A DNA stretch of 64,000 nt from Monarcha castaneiventris obscurior (taxonomy: Eukaryota; Chordata; Aves; Passeriformes; Monarchidae): assembly GCA_026261815.1 (NCBI GenBank), contig JAMPIT010000484.1, positions 8,468,501-8,532,500 of the forward strand, written 5' to 3'. The notes beneath the pieces were generated by a model. That model was not told the DNA's origin, ran no database searches, and saw nothing but the letters and a program-made list of their open reading frames with translations. The position numbers and the translations under genes were made by a program. Each line of letters starts with the position of its first letter. The stretch's first letter is position 1. This document shows, piece by piece, positions 61,709 to 64,000 of this stretch.

Positions 61709-64000
61709 ATCTCCTCTTTGAAGTGACATAAGAAATGCCGTTTTTCTCATCCTACAATAAAGCAGGGAAAATTCTAAAAGAGCAGCATTTAATGCATCTA
61801 ACCCATTGCATCACATCCAGGCAAGGAGACTGTTCCTGCAGTTGTTCCTTCCCAAGGTGATCTGAAAGAAAGACCACCTCCTGCTTTCTCCTTTAAAATT
61901 TTTCCAGGTGACAAGTGGCTCTCCTGAACCCTTTTCCCACAGCCACTTCTTGTTAGCAGGGCTGCCCTTCTCACTGCCCAGGGTGCACCCACAACATCCT
62001 CTAGTTCCAGCCCAGGAGAGAAACCATCAATATACACGTCAGATGAAATTAAAATTGTCCTTACGAGTTATTCTATGACACCAGCTAGCATGGGCTATAT
62101 TAAATCCTATTAATTATTATTAAATTAATTCTTTTCCTTGCCTATAAACACAGAGCTTTACTGTGGAGCACAGAAGCAATTATTATCTCGGATGCTTGAA
62201 GGCACAAGTTTCAGAGTCACAAAAGCTGCATATTTGTTAAAAACAGAATGACAAATCTGTCACTGTTAGAGCCACTCTACCAGGACAAGAAAAATCCTGA
62301 ATAAACTGCAATAGGTCAACAATTTGCCAGAAATATCAGCTGAATCAGGAGCCTGAGGTTTCATCTCACTGGAACACTACTTATTATGCGCACAAAGAGC
62401 ACTGCCTCAGCAGAACATTGTGTGTTACTTACCTAGGCGCCAGCAAGGCATGGCTCATGTTTCACTACCTGCCACTCATTCAGCTTTAATTCTTTGCTTA
62501 GTTACTGCTCCTGTGCTTTGGGAATGGGTGAGGAAGGGCACGGGGGGCACTTTGAGAGTGGTGGGACAGGCAAACTGTGCCTCTTGCAGGACTCTGCCCT
62601 CTGCAATGGCAGCTGATGGAGCACAGCAGTGGGCAAGCCTCAGCTGAACTGGGCAAGTTTCAGCAGACACGGTGCTGACTACTCCTCATTGCCTGGGAGG
62701 CGATGCAAAAGGTAAGAGAGCAAGGCTCTCCTTGTTTCTGCTTGCTGGGAAAATGTTCTTCCAGCCAGCAGTGCTTTTGCAGGGGCTGCATGCCCTTGCT
62801 GTGCACTCCCCACGTGGCTGGTATGGACAAGGGGGTGGCTGCCTCATTCCCACAAGATCCAGCACCACTGGGGCCTGTGTGGTATAATTGGGTCTATCAG
62901 GCTGGTGAATAACAAGTCACCAGCTATCTGCCAGCTGCTCACCAGGCCATGGCTACGCTCCTTCAAGAGGCAGCATTGCTCTTGGTCTCTGTCCCTCCCA
63001 GAGCGACTGCTGATGACATTTATTCAGGTCATGACTTTCTCAGTGGTCCTAGGAGACCTGGAAGGCAAAGCTCTCAAACAAAAGCCTTGGTGGCCTTTTG
63101 AAAAACTCATCTCTCTGTTTCCCTGCTCAAAGCAGAAGAGGGAAAAAAAATATCCCTTTACTGCAGTTGTTATGCAATGAGTCATTTGCAGCGCAGAGGA
63201 GAAGGGCCAGCTTCCCTCTCTGCACCACAGTGATTTGACTAATTACTTCTATCTGCTCCAGCAGAAGAGCAGCCTCCTCCAGCCTTTCCACTGCGTGAGC
63301 CATGTCTGTCAGCAGCACAGAAGTGGGAAGTGATGGGAAACAGCATCCTTCTGCTTTGAGCAGTGGCATTTTGTCTGTTCCTTACCCCTGCTGGGTGGCA
63401 GCTCCCAAAATCGAGCTCAGTGAAACACCGGAGCCTCAGAAGTTGACACTGGGTAGACTGGTTATTCTGGGGCCATCACACAGGTGTTCACATCCTCCCA
63501 ACAATCACAGGGACCCATTTTGCACAAGCCTGTGTCTCCAAATGCCCCTGGGCTCTGTGGCTGCTGGGGGCAGGACAAGGAGCATGCACAGCACATCCCT
63601 CTGCAGTGCTCCCGGCCATCCGTGCCTCCCCGGGATTTAGGCATGGAGCAGCCATGAGGCTTCAAGAGAAACAGTATGGAGTTTTAAGGCAGTATTTTCT
63701 TTCAGTTTGCATCTGATGAGTTCTCCTGCAGGATTTGGGGGCTGAAGGGTCACGGGTCCTGCTCCAAAACATCTGGACAGAAGGTGAGGACAGGGATACA
63801 CGTGAGGCTTCTTCCAGTGCTTCCAAAATGCTACAGTCTCCTCTGGCTGCTAAAGGGCCCAGGGCTTCCACAGCTGTTAATTGGAGGTGAATGTTATTGA
63901 AGTATATCAGAAGAAAAAGGCAGCTGCTATACAAACTGATTATATTTTTACACTTGTTTAAAATCACAACTCTGATTTTTAATTATAGTGGATCAAAGAA
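61709..64000. other. Gene-free sequence to window end
   Basis: No recognisable gene or mobile element. Open frames near 62420-62647, 63302-63640 and 63662-63967 have no known domains and overlap frames on the other strand. The last 100 bases return to AT-rich sequence. Confidence 0.5.

Overview
This window looks like vertebrate, almost certainly bird, nuclear DNA, and most likely from a songbird. Two 3' fragments of CR1 LINEs, the dominant avian retroposon, can be recognised directly. There are also several small LTRs of avian endogenous-retrovirus type, very few other repeats, and long AT-rich stretches without genes. Nothing resembles bacterial, plasmid or viral-genome organisation. No open reading frame is long (the longest is 192 codons) and none resembles a known host protein. 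The only convincing protein similarity is the decayed reverse-transcriptase C-terminus inside one CR1 copy. I therefore read the window as intergenic DNA or the interior of a very large intron, and I report no host gene, exon, tRNA or rRNA.

Layout. Bases 1 to about 33.7 kb are AT-rich and almost free of recognisable mobile elements. They contain several blocks dense in TAAT/ATTA homeodomain-type words (around 3.7-4.5, 18.4-18.9, 25.2-25.9 and 27.2-27.3 kb), which are candidates for conserved regulatory DNA. This part also holds a 50-bp direct duplication (21.53 and 22.13 kb) and several perfect inverted repeats (11.57, 15.99, 26.75 and 30.62 kb).

From 33.7 kb onward mobile elements appear: an ERVL-like LTR (33.75-34.07 kb, +), a CR1 fragment (36.56-37.02 kb, -), a solo LTR with 4-bp target duplications (38.02-38.33 kb, -), a second LTR with 6-bp near-identical flanks (42.92-43.28 kb, -), and a CpG-rich LTR-like segment (51.9-52.5 kb, +). 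Two weaker LTR candidates follow (about 55.06-55.33 and 57.47-57.65 kb). Next come an AT-rich degenerate satellite-like tract with a recurring AAAGGTCT word (59.04-59.47 kb) and a CR1 fragment that keeps readable reverse-transcriptase C-terminal sequence (about 61.03-61.71 kb, +). The last 14 kb is visibly richer in G+C than the first 30 kb.

No genes act together here. The biology visible is retrotransposon and endogenous-retrovirus debris in a gene desert with possible long-range regulatory DNA. I found no evidence of a new biological system. The observations most worth checking are the short direct duplication, the palindromes and the ATTA-rich blocks, and all of them need comparative alignment to decide.
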